Positions 9,127 to 17,998 of a stretch of DNA of 64,000 nucleotides are shown here, one piece after another. Below the pieces are notes generated by a model that searched no databases, was not told the DNA's origin, and saw only the letters and a program-made list of their open reading frames with translations. Position numbers and translations under genes: made by a program. Source of the DNA: Streptomyces sp. NBC_00659. Its GTDB lineage: Bacteria > Actinomycetota > Actinomycetes > Streptomycetales > Streptomycetaceae. The number at the start of each line of letters is the position of its first letter. Positions within the stretch are counted from its first letter, which is position 1. The DNA lies in the NCBI RefSeq assembly GCF_036226925.1, contig NZ_CP109031.1:2852001-2916000 (forward strand), given 5' to 3'.

Positions 9127-9756
9127 ATGGAAAGCAGCAGCACCACGGCGGGCGGCGGCAGCCGTCGCGAGGCGACCCGGCAGAAGCTCTACGAGGCGGC
9201 CGTCACCCTGATCGCCGAACAGGGCTTCTCCGCCACCACGGTGGACGAGATCGCCGAGCGGGCCGGGGTCGCGAAGGGCACGGTCTACTACAACTTCGCG
9301 AGCAAATCGGTCCTCTTCGAAGAGCTGCTGCGCCATGGCGTCGGGCTCCTCACCGCCTCGCTGCGGGAGGCGGCGGAGAAGACCGACCGGGACGGCGGCA
9401 GCAAGGTCGACGCACTGGACGCGATGATCCGGGCCGGGCTCGAATTCATCAACCGCTATCCGGCGTTCACCCAGCTCTACGTGGCGGAGCTCTGGCGTAC
9501 CAACCGGGCCTGGCAGTCCACCCTGATGGTGGTGCGGCAGCAGGCGGTGGCGGTCGTCGAGGGCGTTCTGCGCGACGCGGTGGCGGGCGGGGAACTCAGC
9601 GACGAGATCGACATTCCGCTGACCGCGGCGGCGCTGGTCGGGATGGTCCTCGTGGCCGCCCTGGACTGGCAGGCCTTCCAGCCGGAGCGCTCCCTGGACG
9701 ACGTGCACGCGGCACTGTCCCGGCTGCTCCAGGGGCGGGTGAGCGGCCACCGCTGA
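9127..9756 (+). CDS. TetR family transcriptional regulator
   Basis: This 209-residue protein has an N-terminal helix-turn-helix at residues ~20-60 (FSATTVDEIAERAGVAKGTV then YYNFASKSVLFEELL), the standard TetR DNA-binding domain. A helical ligand-binding domain follows. The start may instead be the GTG at 9088, which overlaps the YhgE stop (GTGA) and has GGAG at a better distance. The ATG at 9127 is given because it begins a typical TetR N-terminus. It probably represses its own operon through the ACTGAC dyad at 5981-5994. Confidence 0.92.
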   Translation: MESSSTTAGGGSRREATRQKLYEAAVTLIAEQGFSATTVDEIAERAGVAKGTVYYNFASKSVLFEELLRHGVGLLTASLREAAEKTDRDGGSKVDALDAMIRAGLEFINRYPAFTQLYVAELWRTNRAWQSTLMVVRQQAVAVVEGVLRDAVAGGELSDEIDIPLTAAALVGMVLVAALDWQAFQPERSLDDVHAALSRLLQGRVSGHR

Positions 9757-10150
9757 CACCGGGCGCGGCTCCCCGCCGCGCCGCTTCACGCCGTGCGCAC
9801 GAAAGCGCCGGTCCGTTCGGCCGCTTCCCCCGCGGGCCGTCCGTACCGGCGCTTCCTTCGTGCTCCCCCGTGCCCCCCGTTGGGCCCCCGTTCGGTTGTC
9901 CCCCGGGTCCCCCCCGTGTCTCGCTCCCGCCGAGCAAGCCGGCGGAAGGAGCGGACAAGGGCGCGAGGTCCGTTCCGCCGCCCCGTGTCGGCGGTGCCGG
10001 AGCCGCGCCCCTTTCCGTGTCTCCACTCTCTCGTTCGCGCAGGTCGGACCCATCCGTGCGCCTACTCATCTCACCCAGTAGGTACGGATACTCAGACATA
10101 CGTGCTCAACCCCAGGACGCCCCCGTCGCCCCCTGGTTACGATCCCCTCC
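9757..10150. other. Intergenic region with no supported feature
   Basis: This ~390-bp stretch lies between the TetR gene and the DUF4126 gene. It is C/G-rich with short repeats but has no convincing gene, strong hairpin or operator. It must hold the promoter of the DUF4126 gene. Confidence 0.6.
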
Positions 10151-10789
10151 GTGTCCGTACTCCCCCTGGTCTTCACCAGCGGCTGGGCCAGCGGCGTCAA
10201 CGCGTACGCGGTCGTGCTGCTCCTCGGCCTCTTCGGCGCCACCGGGCTGAGCGACGACGTCCCGGAGGCCCTGCAACGCCCTGAGATCCTGGTCACAGTC
10301 GGCGTTCTCTTCCTCTGCGAGGCGGTCGCCGACAAGATCCCGTACGTCGACTCGGTGTGGGACTCCGTGCACACCGTGATCCGGCCGGCGGCGGGTGCCT
10401 GGGTCGGGGCGCTGCTCGCCGGGCAGAGCGGCTCGGTCTCGGATCTGACGGCGGCCCTGCTCGGCGGTTCGACGGCGCTGGCGAGCCACACGGTCAAGGC
10501 CGGGACACGGATGGCGGTCAACACCTCGCCGGAGCCGTTCAGCAACATCGCCGTGAGCACCGTCGAGGATCTCGGGGTCGCGGGCGTCGTCACGCTCGCG
10601 CTCTTCCATCCCTGGGCCGCGGCGGTCGTGGCCGGTGCCCTGCTCTTCACCGGGCTCACGGCGCTCTGCTTCCTTCTCTCGCGCGTCAGACGGTTCCTGC
10701 GCCGCCGGGCGCGGCGCCGGGAGGAACGGCGGACGGCCGCGGCGGTGGAGCGGCCACCCGGCGGGGCGCCGTACGCGGACCGCGACTGA
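10151..10789 (+). CDS. DUF4126 membrane protein
   Basis: This 212-residue protein starts at GTG 10151. It has four to five hydrophobic segments and the DUF4126 features: an N-terminal GWASGVNAYA segment and the DKIPYVDSVWDSVHTVIRP motif near residue 60, with ALASHTVKAGTR further on. The C-terminus is strongly basic (RRFLRRRARRREERR) and probably cytoplasmic. DUF4126 proteins are widespread bacterial membrane proteins of unknown function. It is followed after 35 bp by the FAD-dependent oxidoreductase, in the same direction. Confidence 0.88.
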   Translation: MSVLPLVFTSGWASGVNAYAVVLLLGLFGATGLSDDVPEALQRPEILVTVGVLFLCEAVADKIPYVDSVWDSVHTVIRPAAGAWVGALLAGQSGSVSDLTAALLGGSTALASHTVKAGTRMAVNTSPEPFSNIAVSTVEDLGVAGVVTLALFHPWAAAVVAGALLFTGLTALCFLLSRVRRFLRRRARRREERRTAAAVERPPGGAPYADRD

Positions 10790-10824
10790 CGGGACTGTCG
10801 GTGGCGGCGGATAAAGTCGCCGCC

Positions 10825-12375
10825 ATGGGACGGATTGCGGTGATCGGCGCCGGGATGGGCGCGATGGCGGCCGCCGCCCGGCTGGCCGTCGCGGGCCACC
10901 GGGTGGTGGTGTACGAGCGGACGGAGACGTACGGCGGTGCGGTGCGCCGCTTCGAGCGGGACGGGTTCGTGTTCGACACGGGCCCGGGGCTGCTGCCGGT
11001 GCCCGCGGTCTATCGCGACCTGTTCGTCAAGACCGGGAAGCGGCCGCTGGAGGAGTGCGTCGAGCTGGTGCAGGTCGACCCGTCGGCCGCCCATGTCTTC
11101 GCCGACGGCACCCGGGTGTCCCTGCCGAACGCCTCGCGCGCGGGCGTGCTCACCGCGCTGGACGAAACGCTCGGCGACGGTGCGGGCGCGCGGTGGGGCG
11201 AGTTCCTGGTGCGGGCCCGGGAGGCGTGGGACCGCTCGCGCCGGCCGCTCCTGGAGGAGCCGCTGTGGCCCAACTGGACGGTGCTGGCCGAACGCGAGCC
11301 CTATCCCTCGGTGCCGCACAAGAAGCTGCTGCGCACCCGCCGGGCCGGCACCCTCGCCGAGGTCGCCGCCTGGGAGCTGCGCGACCCGCGCCTGACAGCC
11401 CTCCTGGAGAGCCACGCCCTGGTGTACGGGCTGGACCCGCGCGCCACCCCGGCGAGCGCCGCCGTACTGCCGTACATGGACCACGCCTTCGGCAGCTGGT
11501 ACGTGCGCGGTGGCATCCGGGAGCTGGCGCGCGCCGTGTACGAGCGGTGCCTGGAGCGCAGGGTCGAGTTCCGTTTCGGGACCCCCGTCGGAGGGATCGT
11601 CGAGAAGGACGGCCGGGTCGTCGGTGTGGAGCTCTCCCGGGACGACTCCGCCGCTTCCGGTGCCGGAAGCGGCCCGGACTCCTCCGGATCCGGGGAAGAC
11701 ACGTTCGAGCAGGCCGACTTCGTGGTCGCGGGCGTGGCGCCCGGGGCCCTGGACGGCCTCGTCGCCGGGGCGCCGCTCCGCGGCGGTGACGAGGTGCCGC
11801 CGCGGCCCGCCAGGTCCAGCAGACTGACGCTGCTGCTCGCGCTGCGTGGCGGACGGCCCGCCGGAACGGCGCACCGGACGGTGGTCCACTCGGCCGACCG
11901 CGAGGGTGAGCTGGACCGGCTCTTCGGGGAGCGTCCGGGCGTGCCCGCGGCGCCGACCGTCGTGGTGGCACGTCCTGACGACCCGGCGCTCGTTCCGGAC
12001 GCGGCGCACGAGGCCGTCACGCTGACCGTCACGGTCCCGTCCGGCGCTCAGGTGTCCGGGCAGGACGTGGAGCGGGTTCTCGACGCCGCCGAGCGGGCCC
12101 TGCCCGGTCTGCGGGACCGGCTCCTGTGGCACGAGGTCCGCACCCCGGCCGACATCGCGGAGGCGACCGGTGTGGAGGGCGGCGCGGTTCCCGCCCCGGC
12201 GCTCGCCGCGGCGGACGGCCGGCTGCTGCACCCGTCGAACACCACGCGGATACCGGGGCTGTTCGCGGCCGGGGGCTGGGCACACCCCGGCGGCGGTCTG
12301 CCGCACGCCGGCATGTCGGGCGCTCTGGTGGCCGGACTGATCGTGGAAGGGCCGGAGTTCCAGGGCTCGCAGTGA
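10825..12375 (+). CDS. Phytoene-desaturase-like FAD-dependent oxidoreductase
   Basis: The protein has 516 residues. The N-terminus is a Rossmann dinucleotide site (IAVIGAGMGAMAAAARLA then VVVYERTETYGGAV), the mark of the amine oxidase/phytoene desaturase group. FDTGPGLLPVP follows, as in CrtI-like enzymes, and the C-terminus has the second FAD motif (IPGLFAAGGWAHPGGGLP). No carotenoid synthase lies nearby, so the substrate is open; Streptomyces have several such enzymes outside crt clusters. The ribosome site is poor, and a GTG at 10801 is an alternative start. Confidence 0.88.
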   Translation: MGRIAVIGAGMGAMAAAARLAVAGHRVVVYERTETYGGAVRRFERDGFVFDTGPGLLPVPAVYRDLFVKTGKRPLEECVELVQVDPSAAHVFADGTRVSLPNASRAGVLTALDETLGDGAGARWGEFLVRAREAWDRSRRPLLEEPLWPNWTVLAEREPYPSVPHKKLLRTRRAGTLAEVAAWELRDPRLTALLESHALVYGLDPRATPASAAVLPYMDHAFGSWYVRGGIRELARAVYERCLERRVEFRFGTPVGGIVEKDGRVVGVELSRDDSAASGAGSGPDSSGSGEDTFEQADFVVAGVAPGALDGLVAGAPLRGGDEVPPRPARSSRLTLLLALRGGRPAGTAHRTVVHSADREGELDRLFGERPGVPAAPTVVVARPDDPALVPDAAHEAVTLTVTVPSGAQVSGQDVERVLDAAERALPGLRDRLLWHEVRTPADIAEATGVEGGAVPAPALAAADGRLLHPSNTTRIPGLFAAGGWAHPGGGLPHAGMSGALVAGLIVEGPEFQGSQ

Positions 12376-12423
12376 ACGTGCCGGCGGGCAGCGGTGCGGG
12401 AGGCCGTCGCCGCGGCCTGCCGG

Positions 12424-13431
12424 TCAGTAGCGGTACTGCTCGTCGTACCCGGCGCTGCCGTTGCCCTGGTACGGGTACTGCTGCTGCTCGGGCGGGACTT
12501 CGCCGCCGTACTCGTCGGTGCGCTGCTGCGGCACCCAGACGCCCTCGGCCGGGGTCTCGCCGCCGTACGTGCCGGTGGCGTACTGGTCCTGGCCGTAGTT
12601 CTGCTGCTGTGCGTACTGCTGGTCGCCGCCGTTGTAGGCGGTCTGGTCGTACGTGGCACCCGTGTACGTCTGCTGGCCGGTGTACGGGTCCGTATAGGTG
12701 GCGTACTGCTGCTCGCCGTTGCCGTAGCCGTACTGCTGCTGCTGGTCGTAGCCCGTGTAGCCGTCGTACGCGTAGGCCTGCTGGTTCTGGCCCGTGGCGT
12801 AGGCCTGCTGGTTCTGGCCCGTCGAGTAGGCCTGCTGGTCCTGGGCCTGGGCCTGGGACGCACCGGCGTAGGACTGGTCGGTGGCGGCGGCGTACGCGCC
12901 GGAGTCGTAGACACCGTAGGAACCGGTGTCCTCGGGCAGCGGTTGCGGCTCGTAGACCGAGGCCGGCTCGGCGGCCGTGGGCTCGGCCGGCTCCGGGGGC
13001 GCGAACCGGTCGGACGGGGCGGGCGTGAAGACGTCGTCCTCGTCGGCGTACTGGTCCTCGCGCCGGTAGGCGGCCACCTCGACCTCTTCGAGGTCGGAGT
13101 TCTCCTCCGCCGGGTCCGCCTCGTCCGGCTCGCCGCGGCGACGCTTGCTGAGCTTGCCGGGCTTGTCCTCCACGCCGGGGCCCTTGATGGCCCAGCCCTG
13201 CGCGAAGCCCTGGCGGAACGACAGCGTCACATAGGTCTGGCCGACCGTGAAGGCGGCCGCGCCCAGGCCGATGACCACGACCGAGTGCATGAGCACGCCG
13301 AGGACCACACCGAGGAAGCCGACGAAGGCGAGCAGCCGGAAGCGCAGCCGCGCCTTGTACTGCAGCAGCACCTCGCCGAGCAGCCACAGCGCGACAATGC
13401 CGAATGCCAGATAGAGGACCGTCAAGCCCAT
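12424..13431 (-). CDS. Membrane protein with Tyr/Gln-rich prion-like tail
   Basis: The 335-residue product has two or three membrane helices in the first ~70 residues. A charged linker (KLSKRRRGEPDEADPAEE) leads to about 200 residues dominated by Tyr, Gln, Gly, Ala and Thr. The tail contains imperfect repeats of the form GQNQQAYATGQNQQAYA and ends in YDEQYRY. This composition resembles prion-like, phase-separating domains. The gene faces the FAD oxidoreductase gene and lies just downstream of metF on the same strand. I do not recognise a characterised homologue. It is probably a conserved Streptomyces membrane protein with a disordered cytoplasmic domain. Confidence 0.85.
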   Translation of the reverse strand: MGLTVLYLAFGIVALWLLGEVLLQYKARLRFRLLAFVGFLGVVLGVLMHSVVVIGLGAAAFTVGQTYVTLSFRQGFAQGWAIKGPGVEDKPGKLSKRRRGEPDEADPAEENSDLEEVEVAAYRREDQYADEDDVFTPAPSDRFAPPEPAEPTAAEPASVYEPQPLPEDTGSYGVYDSGAYAAATDQSYAGASQAQAQDQQAYSTGQNQQAYATGQNQQAYAYDGYTGYDQQQQYGYGNGEQQYATYTDPYTGQQTYTGATYDQTAYNGGDQQYAQQQNYGQDQYATGTYGGETPAEGVWVPQQRTDEYGGEVPPEQQQYPYQGNGSAGYDEQYRY

Positions 13432-13487
13432 GTACGCCCCTCTCCCAGTGGCCGCTACGCAGTGTGTCGTACGTGGGTGCGACCGGT

Positions 13488-14411
13488 CTAGGCCTGCTGT
13501 GGGTGATGCAGGCCCAGGTTCTCGTAGATTTCCAGCGTCGCCGTGGAGTTGTTGAGCGTGATGAAGTGCAGCCCGGGGACTCCCTCGGTCAGCAGCCTCG
13601 CACAGAACTCCGTCGCGAACTCGATCCCAATGGAGCGTACAGCCGCCGGATCGTCTTTGACTGTGAGGATCCGCTCTTTCAGGGCGTCCGGGAACGAAGC
13701 ATTCGAGAGTTTGGGCAGCCGTTCCAACATCTTCACACTTGTCACGGGCATGACTTCAGGGATGACCGGCGTCGCGCAACCCGCCGCGTCCACGCGGTCA
13801 CGCAGACGGAGGTAGGACTCCGGCTGGAAGAACATCTGTGTGATCGCGTAGTCGGCGCCGGCACGGCATTTGTCGACGAAGTGGGAGACGTCCAGGTCCC
13901 ACTCCGTGGACCGGGGGTGCATCTCGGGGAAGGCCGCGACCCCGACGCAGAAGTCGCCGGATTCCTTGATGAGGCGCACCAGTTCGGCCGCGTAGGCCAG
14001 ACCCTTGGGGTGGGGCACCCACTCGCCCATGGGGTCGCCGGGCGGGTCGCCGCGCACGGCGAGCATGTTGCGGATGCCCGCGTCCGCGTACTGCCCGATG
14101 ATGTTGCGCAGTTCCGCGATGGAGTGATTGACCGCGGTGAGGTGCGCGACCGGGGTGAGAGTCGTGTCGAGGACGATCTGCTCGGTCTCCTTGACCGTGC
14201 CGGCCCGCGTGGAGCCGCCGGCCCCGTAGGTCACGGAGACGAAGTCGGGAGCCACGGCCTCGACCCGCCGCAGGGCGTTCCACAGGTTCCGCTCGCCCTT
14301 GGGAGTCTTCGGCGCCGAGAACTCGAAGGAAAAGGTCTGTTTGCCGGTCGCGAGCATGTCGCGCACGGTGCGTGCGCGATCAGTCCTGGTGGAAGCAGAT
14401 CCGAGGGCCAT
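13488..14411 (-). CDS. metF: 5,10-methylenetetrahydrofolate reductase
   Basis: The product has 307 residues and the complete MTHFR TIM-barrel pattern: [10 protein letters not shown] at the N-terminus, [35 protein letters not shown] and the [13 protein letters not shown] segment. It reduces 5,10-methylene-THF to 5-methyl-THF for methionine synthesis, using FAD and NAD(P)H. It has the length of bacterial MetF proteins. The start ATG has only a short purine stretch upstream, and the leader is short. No riboswitch could be recognised in the ~125 bp between it and thiE. Confidence 0.96.
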   Translation of the reverse strand: MALGSASTRTDRARTVRDMLATGKQTFSFEFSAPKTPKGERNLWNALRRVEAVAPDFVSVTYGAGGSTRAGTVKETEQIVLDTTLTPVAHLTAVNHSIAELRNIIGQYADAGIRNMLAVRGDPPGDPMGEWVPHPKGLAYAAELVRLIKESGDFCVGVAAFPEMHPRSTEWDLDVSHFVDKCRAGADYAITQMFFQPESYLRLRDRVDAAGCATPVIPEVMPVTSVKMLERLPKLSNASFPDALKERILTVKDDPAAVRSIGIEFATEFCARLLTEGVPGLHFITLNNSTATLEIYENLGLHHPQQA

Positions 14412-14538
14412 ACCCGCAGGTTAGCCAGAGGGCGTCGGCCACCCAACCGAACCGCTGCCATTTGTCCTATCTGTCGCTTTCTTGTCCACCCCTCGGACAG
14501 CGGCCCCGCCGGGACTCTTCACGCGGGCGGCCGGCGGC

Positions 14539-15198
14539 CTACGCCGTGCGCAGCCGCTTCGCGAATTCCGCCGCCGCCGCGCCCGGGTCGTCCGCGTCGG
14601 TGATCGCCCGTACGACGACCACGCGGCGGGCGCCCGCTTCGAGCACCTCGTCCAGCCGGCCGAGGTCGATGCCGCCGATCGCGAACCAGGGACGGCCGGT
14701 GCCGAGGGCCGCCGTGCTGCGGACCAGGTCGAGGCCGGGTGCGTGCCGGCCGGGCTTGGTGGGGGTGGGCCAGCAGGGGCCGGTGCAGAAGTAGTCCACG
14801 CCTTCCTGGACGGCGGCGGCGCCGGCCTCGGAGGCGGAGTGCGTGGAACGGCCGATGAGCACCTCGTCGCCGAGGATCGCGCGGGCCGCGGGCACCGGGA
14901 GGTCCCCCTGGCCCAGGTGCAGGACGTCGGCGCGGGCGGCGTGGGCCACGTCCGCCCGGTCGTTGACCGCGAGGAGCTTGCCGTGCCGGGCGCAGGCGTC
15001 CGCGAAGACCTGGAGGTGCTCCAGTTCCTCCCCCGCCTCCATGCCCTTGTCGCGCAGCTGCACGATGTCGACGCCGCCCGCCAGGACCGCGTCGAGGAAC
15101 TCGGCGAGGTCGCCCTGGCGTCTGCGGGCGTCCGTGCACAGATAGACGCGGGCGTCGGCGAGCAGGCCCCGTGGGGTCGTGGCGGCGTTCTCGGGCAT
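14539..15198 (-). CDS. thiE: Thiamine phosphate synthase
   Basis: This is a 219-residue TIM-barrel protein with the ThiE motifs [53 protein letters not shown] and FAIGGID. It joins hydroxymethylpyrimidine pyrophosphate and thiazole phosphate to form thiamine phosphate. The thiO-thiS-thiG genes that make the thiazole half are now 15 kb away because the mobile element lies between; without it the two loci would be about 2.5 kb apart. A GGGGGA ribosome site precedes the ATG. No TPP riboswitch is visible upstream of this copy. Confidence 0.95.
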   Translation of the reverse strand: MPENAATTPRGLLADARVYLCTDARRRQGDLAEFLDAVLAGGVDIVQLRDKGMEAGEELEHLQVFADACARHGKLLAVNDRADVAHAARADVLHLGQGDLPVPAARAILGDEVLIGRSTHSASEAGAAAVQEGVDYFCTGPCWPTPTKPGRHAPGLDLVRSTAALGTGRPWFAIGGIDLGRLDEVLEAGARRVVVVRAITDADDPGAAAAEFAKRLRTA

Positions 15199-15289
15199 GC
15201 GTGGGTCCCCCGTTGGTCGGTGCGCGGGGAGCGCGGCGGCCGGGATGGTCCCGCCGCCGCGCTCCCCGTGCCGGACGGTCGCGTTCAGG

Positions 15290-15661
15290 TCAGACGGCGA
15301 GCGCCTGGGCGCGGCGCTTCACCTCCGTGCCGCGATTCTCGCTCAGAGCCTGTGCGGGGGTGCCGGGCAGGCTCGGGTCGGGGGTGAAGAGCCACTCGAG
15401 GGCCTCTTCGTCGGAGAAGCCGTCGTCCCTCAGGAGCGTCAGGGTGCCGGCCAGGCCCTTGACGACCTTCTGTTCGTCCACGTCGATGAAATCGGCGGGG
15501 ACGTGCAGCGCGCGGTTCTCACCACGGCGTACGGCGATCAGCTGGCCGTCCTTGACCAGCTGCCGGACGCGCGTCACCTCGACGCCGAACTGTTCGGCGA
15601 TGTCGGGGAGGGTGAGCCAGGCGGGGACGAGAGCATCGATCTTTGCGTCAATCTCGGTCAC
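15290..15661 (-). CDS. Rv2175c-like DNA-binding protein
   Basis: The gene encodes a 123-residue protein starting at GTG 15661. The N-terminal half carries a winged helix-turn-helix ([20 protein letters not shown] then [12 protein letters not shown]). A conserved C-terminal helical domain follows ([17 protein letters not shown]). This matches the actinobacterial family of Mycobacterium Rv2175c, a DNA-binding substrate of the Ser/Thr kinase PknL. The PASTA kinase gene at 32.4 kb would be near neighbouring DNA without the mobile element, but a kinase-substrate link is only inferred. It is on the same strand as thiE. Confidence 0.85.
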   Translation of the reverse strand: MTEIDAKIDALVPAWLTLPDIAEQFGVEVTRVRQLVKDGQLIAVRRGENRALHVPADFIDVDEQKVVKGLAGTLTLLRDDGFSDEEALEWLFTPDPSLPGTPAQALSENRGTEVKRRAQALAV

Positions 15662-15725
15662 GGGACAAGCCTGCCATCCCGGACCGACAGTCGGAAGCCG
15701 AGGGCGTCCGACCTGGGGTGACGGA

Positions 15726-16964
15726 TCAGACCGTGGCGCCCTTCAGCGGCCTCGACGCGTCCGCGAGCAGCTCCGGATCCATGGCGGCGCCCGCCTCGAT
15801 CAGCCTGCGGCCCTGGGCGAGATCCCTCGGGCGGCCCACCGCCAGGAGGGCGACGAGCCGTGTCTCGCGCAGCCAGCACACCGACCAGGAGGCTCCCGAG
15901 GGGTCGCCGCGCCAGACCAGGGTGTCGGCGGGCGTGTGGTGGCCGGCGTACTGGACGAAGCGGCCGAACTGCTCGGACCAGAAGTACGGCACGGGGTCGT
16001 AGGCGGCGGGGGTCTGTCCGACGATGTTCAGGGCGACCGTGCGCGGGCCCTGGAGGGCGTTGTCCCAGTGGTGGACGAGGAGGCGTTCCTCGTAGCGTCC
16101 GGACGGGAAGGAGGCGCAGTCGCCGACCGCGTAGACATCCGGCAGGGAGGTGCGCAGGTGGTCGTCGGCGACGATCTCGCGGTGGGCGCCGAGTTCGATG
16201 CCCGAGCCGGCGATCCAGGCCGTGGCGGGCCGCGCGCCGATCCCGACCACGACGGCGTCCGCGGGCACCCGGGAGCCGTCGTCCAGGACGACCGCCCCGG
16301 GCTCGACGCGCTCCACGCGCGCGCTGGTGCGCAGTGAGGCCCCGCTGTCCGCGTACCAGGCGGCCATCGGGGCGGCCACCTCGGCGGGCAGCGCCTCGGC
16401 CAGCGGCCGGTCGGCGGCCTCGACGACCGTGACCGCGCAGCCCGCCTCGCGCGCCGCCGTGGCGAACTCGGCGCCGATCCAGCCCGCTCCGACCACCACG
16501 ATGTCGTGCTGCCGGGTGAGAACGGGACGCAGCCGGTCGGCGTCGTCCAGGGTGCGCAGCAGATGCACGCCGGGCACGCCTTCGGCGCCGGGGAGCCGGA
16601 TCGGTTCGGCGCCGGTGGCGACGACGAGGACGTCGTACGGAACGGGCCCCGCGTCCGTGTCCAGTTCGTGGTCGCCGGGGCGCACACCGAGCGCCTCGCT
16701 GCCCAGTCTGAGGTCGATGTCCAGGGCCTCGAAGTCGATGTCGAAGGCGGAGCCCTCGGCCTTGCCGAGCAGGACGGCCTTGGACAGCGGCGGCCGGTCG
16801 TACGGCTGATGCGGCTCCGCGCCGATCAGCGTGACGGTGCCCGTGAAGCCCTGTTCGCGCAGGGCGACCGCGGTCTGCACCCCGGCCATGCCCGCGCCCG
16901 CCACGACGACCCGTCGGGCCGCGGGCCCCTGCGACGGTGACTGTGCCTGCGTCTGATCGCTCAC
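15726..16964 (-). CDS. FAD-dependent NAD(P)/FAD oxidoreductase (ferredoxin-reductase-like)
   Basis: This 412-residue protein has both dinucleotide sites: RRVVVAGAGMAGVQTAVALR at the N-terminus and IVVVGAGWIGAEFATAAREA mid-protein. It also has the DVLVVATGAEP motif and an FAD-binding DVYAVGDCA, followed by a reductase C-terminal domain. This is the layout of putidaredoxin/rhodocoxin reductases. The start is the GTG at 16964, after a disordered Ser/Gln-rich N-terminus. A -10-like TATGGT lies six bases upstream of that GTG, so the mRNA may be leaderless. That box sits inside attL (16967-16987), so the element has replaced everything upstream of the gene's promoter core. Confidence 0.92.
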   Translation of the reverse strand: MSDQTQAQSPSQGPAARRVVVAGAGMAGVQTAVALREQGFTGTVTLIGAEPHQPYDRPPLSKAVLLGKAEGSAFDIDFEALDIDLRLGSEALGVRPGDHELDTDAGPVPYDVLVVATGAEPIRLPGAEGVPGVHLLRTLDDADRLRPVLTRQHDIVVVGAGWIGAEFATAAREAGCAVTVVEAADRPLAEALPAEVAAPMAAWYADSGASLRTSARVERVEPGAVVLDDGSRVPADAVVVGIGARPATAWIAGSGIELGAHREIVADDHLRTSLPDVYAVGDCASFPSGRYEERLLVHHWDNALQGPRTVALNIVGQTPAAYDPVPYFWSEQFGRFVQYAGHHTPADTLVWRGDPSGASWSVCWLRETRLVALLAVGRPRDLAQGRRLIEAGAAMDPELLADASRPLKGATV

Positions 16965-16966
16965 CT

Positions 16967-16987
16967 GATCACCATAGACACGTGACA
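16967..16987. other. attL attachment site
   Basis: This 21-bp sequence matches 29372-29392 at 20 of 21 positions; the last 13 bases, TAGACACGTGACA, are identical. It lies directly upstream of the GTG start of the FAD reductase gene and contains its likely -10 box. It is not part of a tRNA gene, unlike the sites of most actinomycete integrative elements. Confidence 0.85.
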
Positions 16988-17083
16988 GGTATCGCTTGCC
17001 TGCAAATGGGGTACGCGGCGCCCCGGTAACCAGGGATAAAGCGCTCGTCGTCTGTCGTTGTCTGTCGTGGTTGGCCACCCTCG

Positions 17084-17106
17084 GACGGCCCACAGACGGC
17101 CCAGCC
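17084..17106. repeat. Candidate integrase arm site, left end
   Basis: GACGGCCCA occurs twice, 11 bp apart. The 23-bp unit matches 29280-29302 near attR at 21 of 23 bases. It lies 96 bp inside attL, a typical distance for arm-type sites of tyrosine integrases. Confidence 0.55.
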
Positions 17107-17120
17107 TCGGCCCCCCAGGA

Positions 17121-17210
17121 GCCGCTAGCGCTAGCGACAGGGGCCGCTAACGTTAGCGACCCCGCTAGCGACCAAAGCCGCCCGGGACCAGTGTGTTAGC
17201 GGTTAGCAAG
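17121..17210. repeat. Dyad module M1
   Basis: CGCTAGCGCTAGCG (17123-17136) and CGCTAACGTTAGCG (17145-17158) are perfect 14-bp palindromes whose centres are 22 bp apart. CGCTAGCG is centred 15 bp further on. TAGC half-sites begin 30.5 and 37.5 bp after that centre. M2 and M3 have the same register. CCGCTAAC of the second palindrome is complementary to the terminal GTTAGCGG. Confidence 0.85.
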
Positions 17211-17294
17211 CCATCTGGGCAGACTCCCAAATCGTGCCGCTCGGGGCTCCCGAGAGAAGCGCCGGCGGATCGATGTTGGGCCCCGCGGCGTGCC

Positions 17295-17363
17295 GCTTGT
17301 CGGGTCGCAGGTCAAAGACGGACTCAGGTTCCCAGCCACGGTCTCTGCCGATGTCACGACAAG
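17295..17363. repeat. CTTGTCG-armed repeat L, left flank of the two-gene cassette
   Basis: GCTTGTCGG opens and CGACAAG closes a ~69-bp segment. It shares TCGCAGGTCA and a CGGT-(C)TCTGC stretch in the same order with repeat R at 19336-19404. The arms can pair, and the cassette genes lie exactly between L and R. Confidence 0.75.
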
Positions 17364-17560
17364 TCCCGGAGGGCCCAGGGTGGGCCCCGTTCTGGGCCAG
17401 GGCGCAGCCAAGTTGCAGGACAGCTCGACTGCGCTGGGCCGCGCAAGTCTCGCCCCGTAAGCCCTTCTGGCATCCCATCAAAAGCGGTGGAGAAGACCGT
17501 TGCCCGTCCGCTACGTTCTTCTTCGGCTTCACATTGGGTCTATTAGAGAGGGGGCGCCGC

Positions 17561-17998
17561 ATGCGCATCGTCTTGGAGGAAGTACCTGACGAGCTGGCGC
17601 GCGAGCTGTTCGCACTACTCGGCCAAGCCGACAAACTTCCGGTCGCCTTCACGCCGGAGTGGACCGTGTCCCGGGCAGCGGCCCTGCTGCGCGACCTGCC
17701 AACCGCCGCCATCGAGATCATCCGCGCCGCCGCCATGGCTGACGATGGCTGGGCCTCGGCTGAAGTATTCCGCGGCCCCGACGGCAAAGCCTCCCTGCGC
17801 GGCCGGACTGGAGCGATCACCAAGGCGATCCAACGCGGAGCAACCCGTAAGGACTGGCCAGCGGACATGCCCGTCCCCGTCCAGGCCCAGTATGACCCGA
17901 ACATCCCTGCGTTCCAGCGAACTTCTGGATTCCGCATGCATGCGGACTGCGTGCCCGTCTTTCGGGCAGCGATCGAACGGATCGAAGCCAATGTCTGA
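17561..17998 (+). CDS. Small protein of unknown function, first gene of cassette A
   Basis: The product is a 145-residue protein. The ATG follows GAGAGGGGG at good spacing. Features are EWTVSRAAALLRDLPTAAIE, an ASLRGRTGAITKAI segment and a C-terminal QRTSGFRMHADCVPVFRAAI. The pattern WT-x-RA-LLR-LP, LRG-x-TGxI and F-x-M-x-D-x-VPVF seems to be shared by small hypothetical proteins of Streptomyces (possibly DUF6416), but I cannot confirm this. No catalytic motif is visible; the first half could be a winged-helix-like domain. Its stop lies 8 bp inside the next gene, so the two are translationally coupled. The pair is flanked by repeats L and R. Confidence 0.75.
   Translation: MRIVLEEVPDELARELFALLGQADKLPVAFTPEWTVSRAAALLRDLPTAAIEIIRAAAMADDGWASAEVFRGPDGKASLRGRTGAITKAIQRGATRKDWPADMPVPVQAQYDPNIPAFQRTSGFRMHADCVPVFRAAIERIEANV

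Noticed and set aside
16965..17093. N-terminal extension of the FAD reductase across attL
   Set aside because: The open frame upstream of GTG 16964 runs through the att repeat into element DNA and lacks a ribosome site, so it is accidental.
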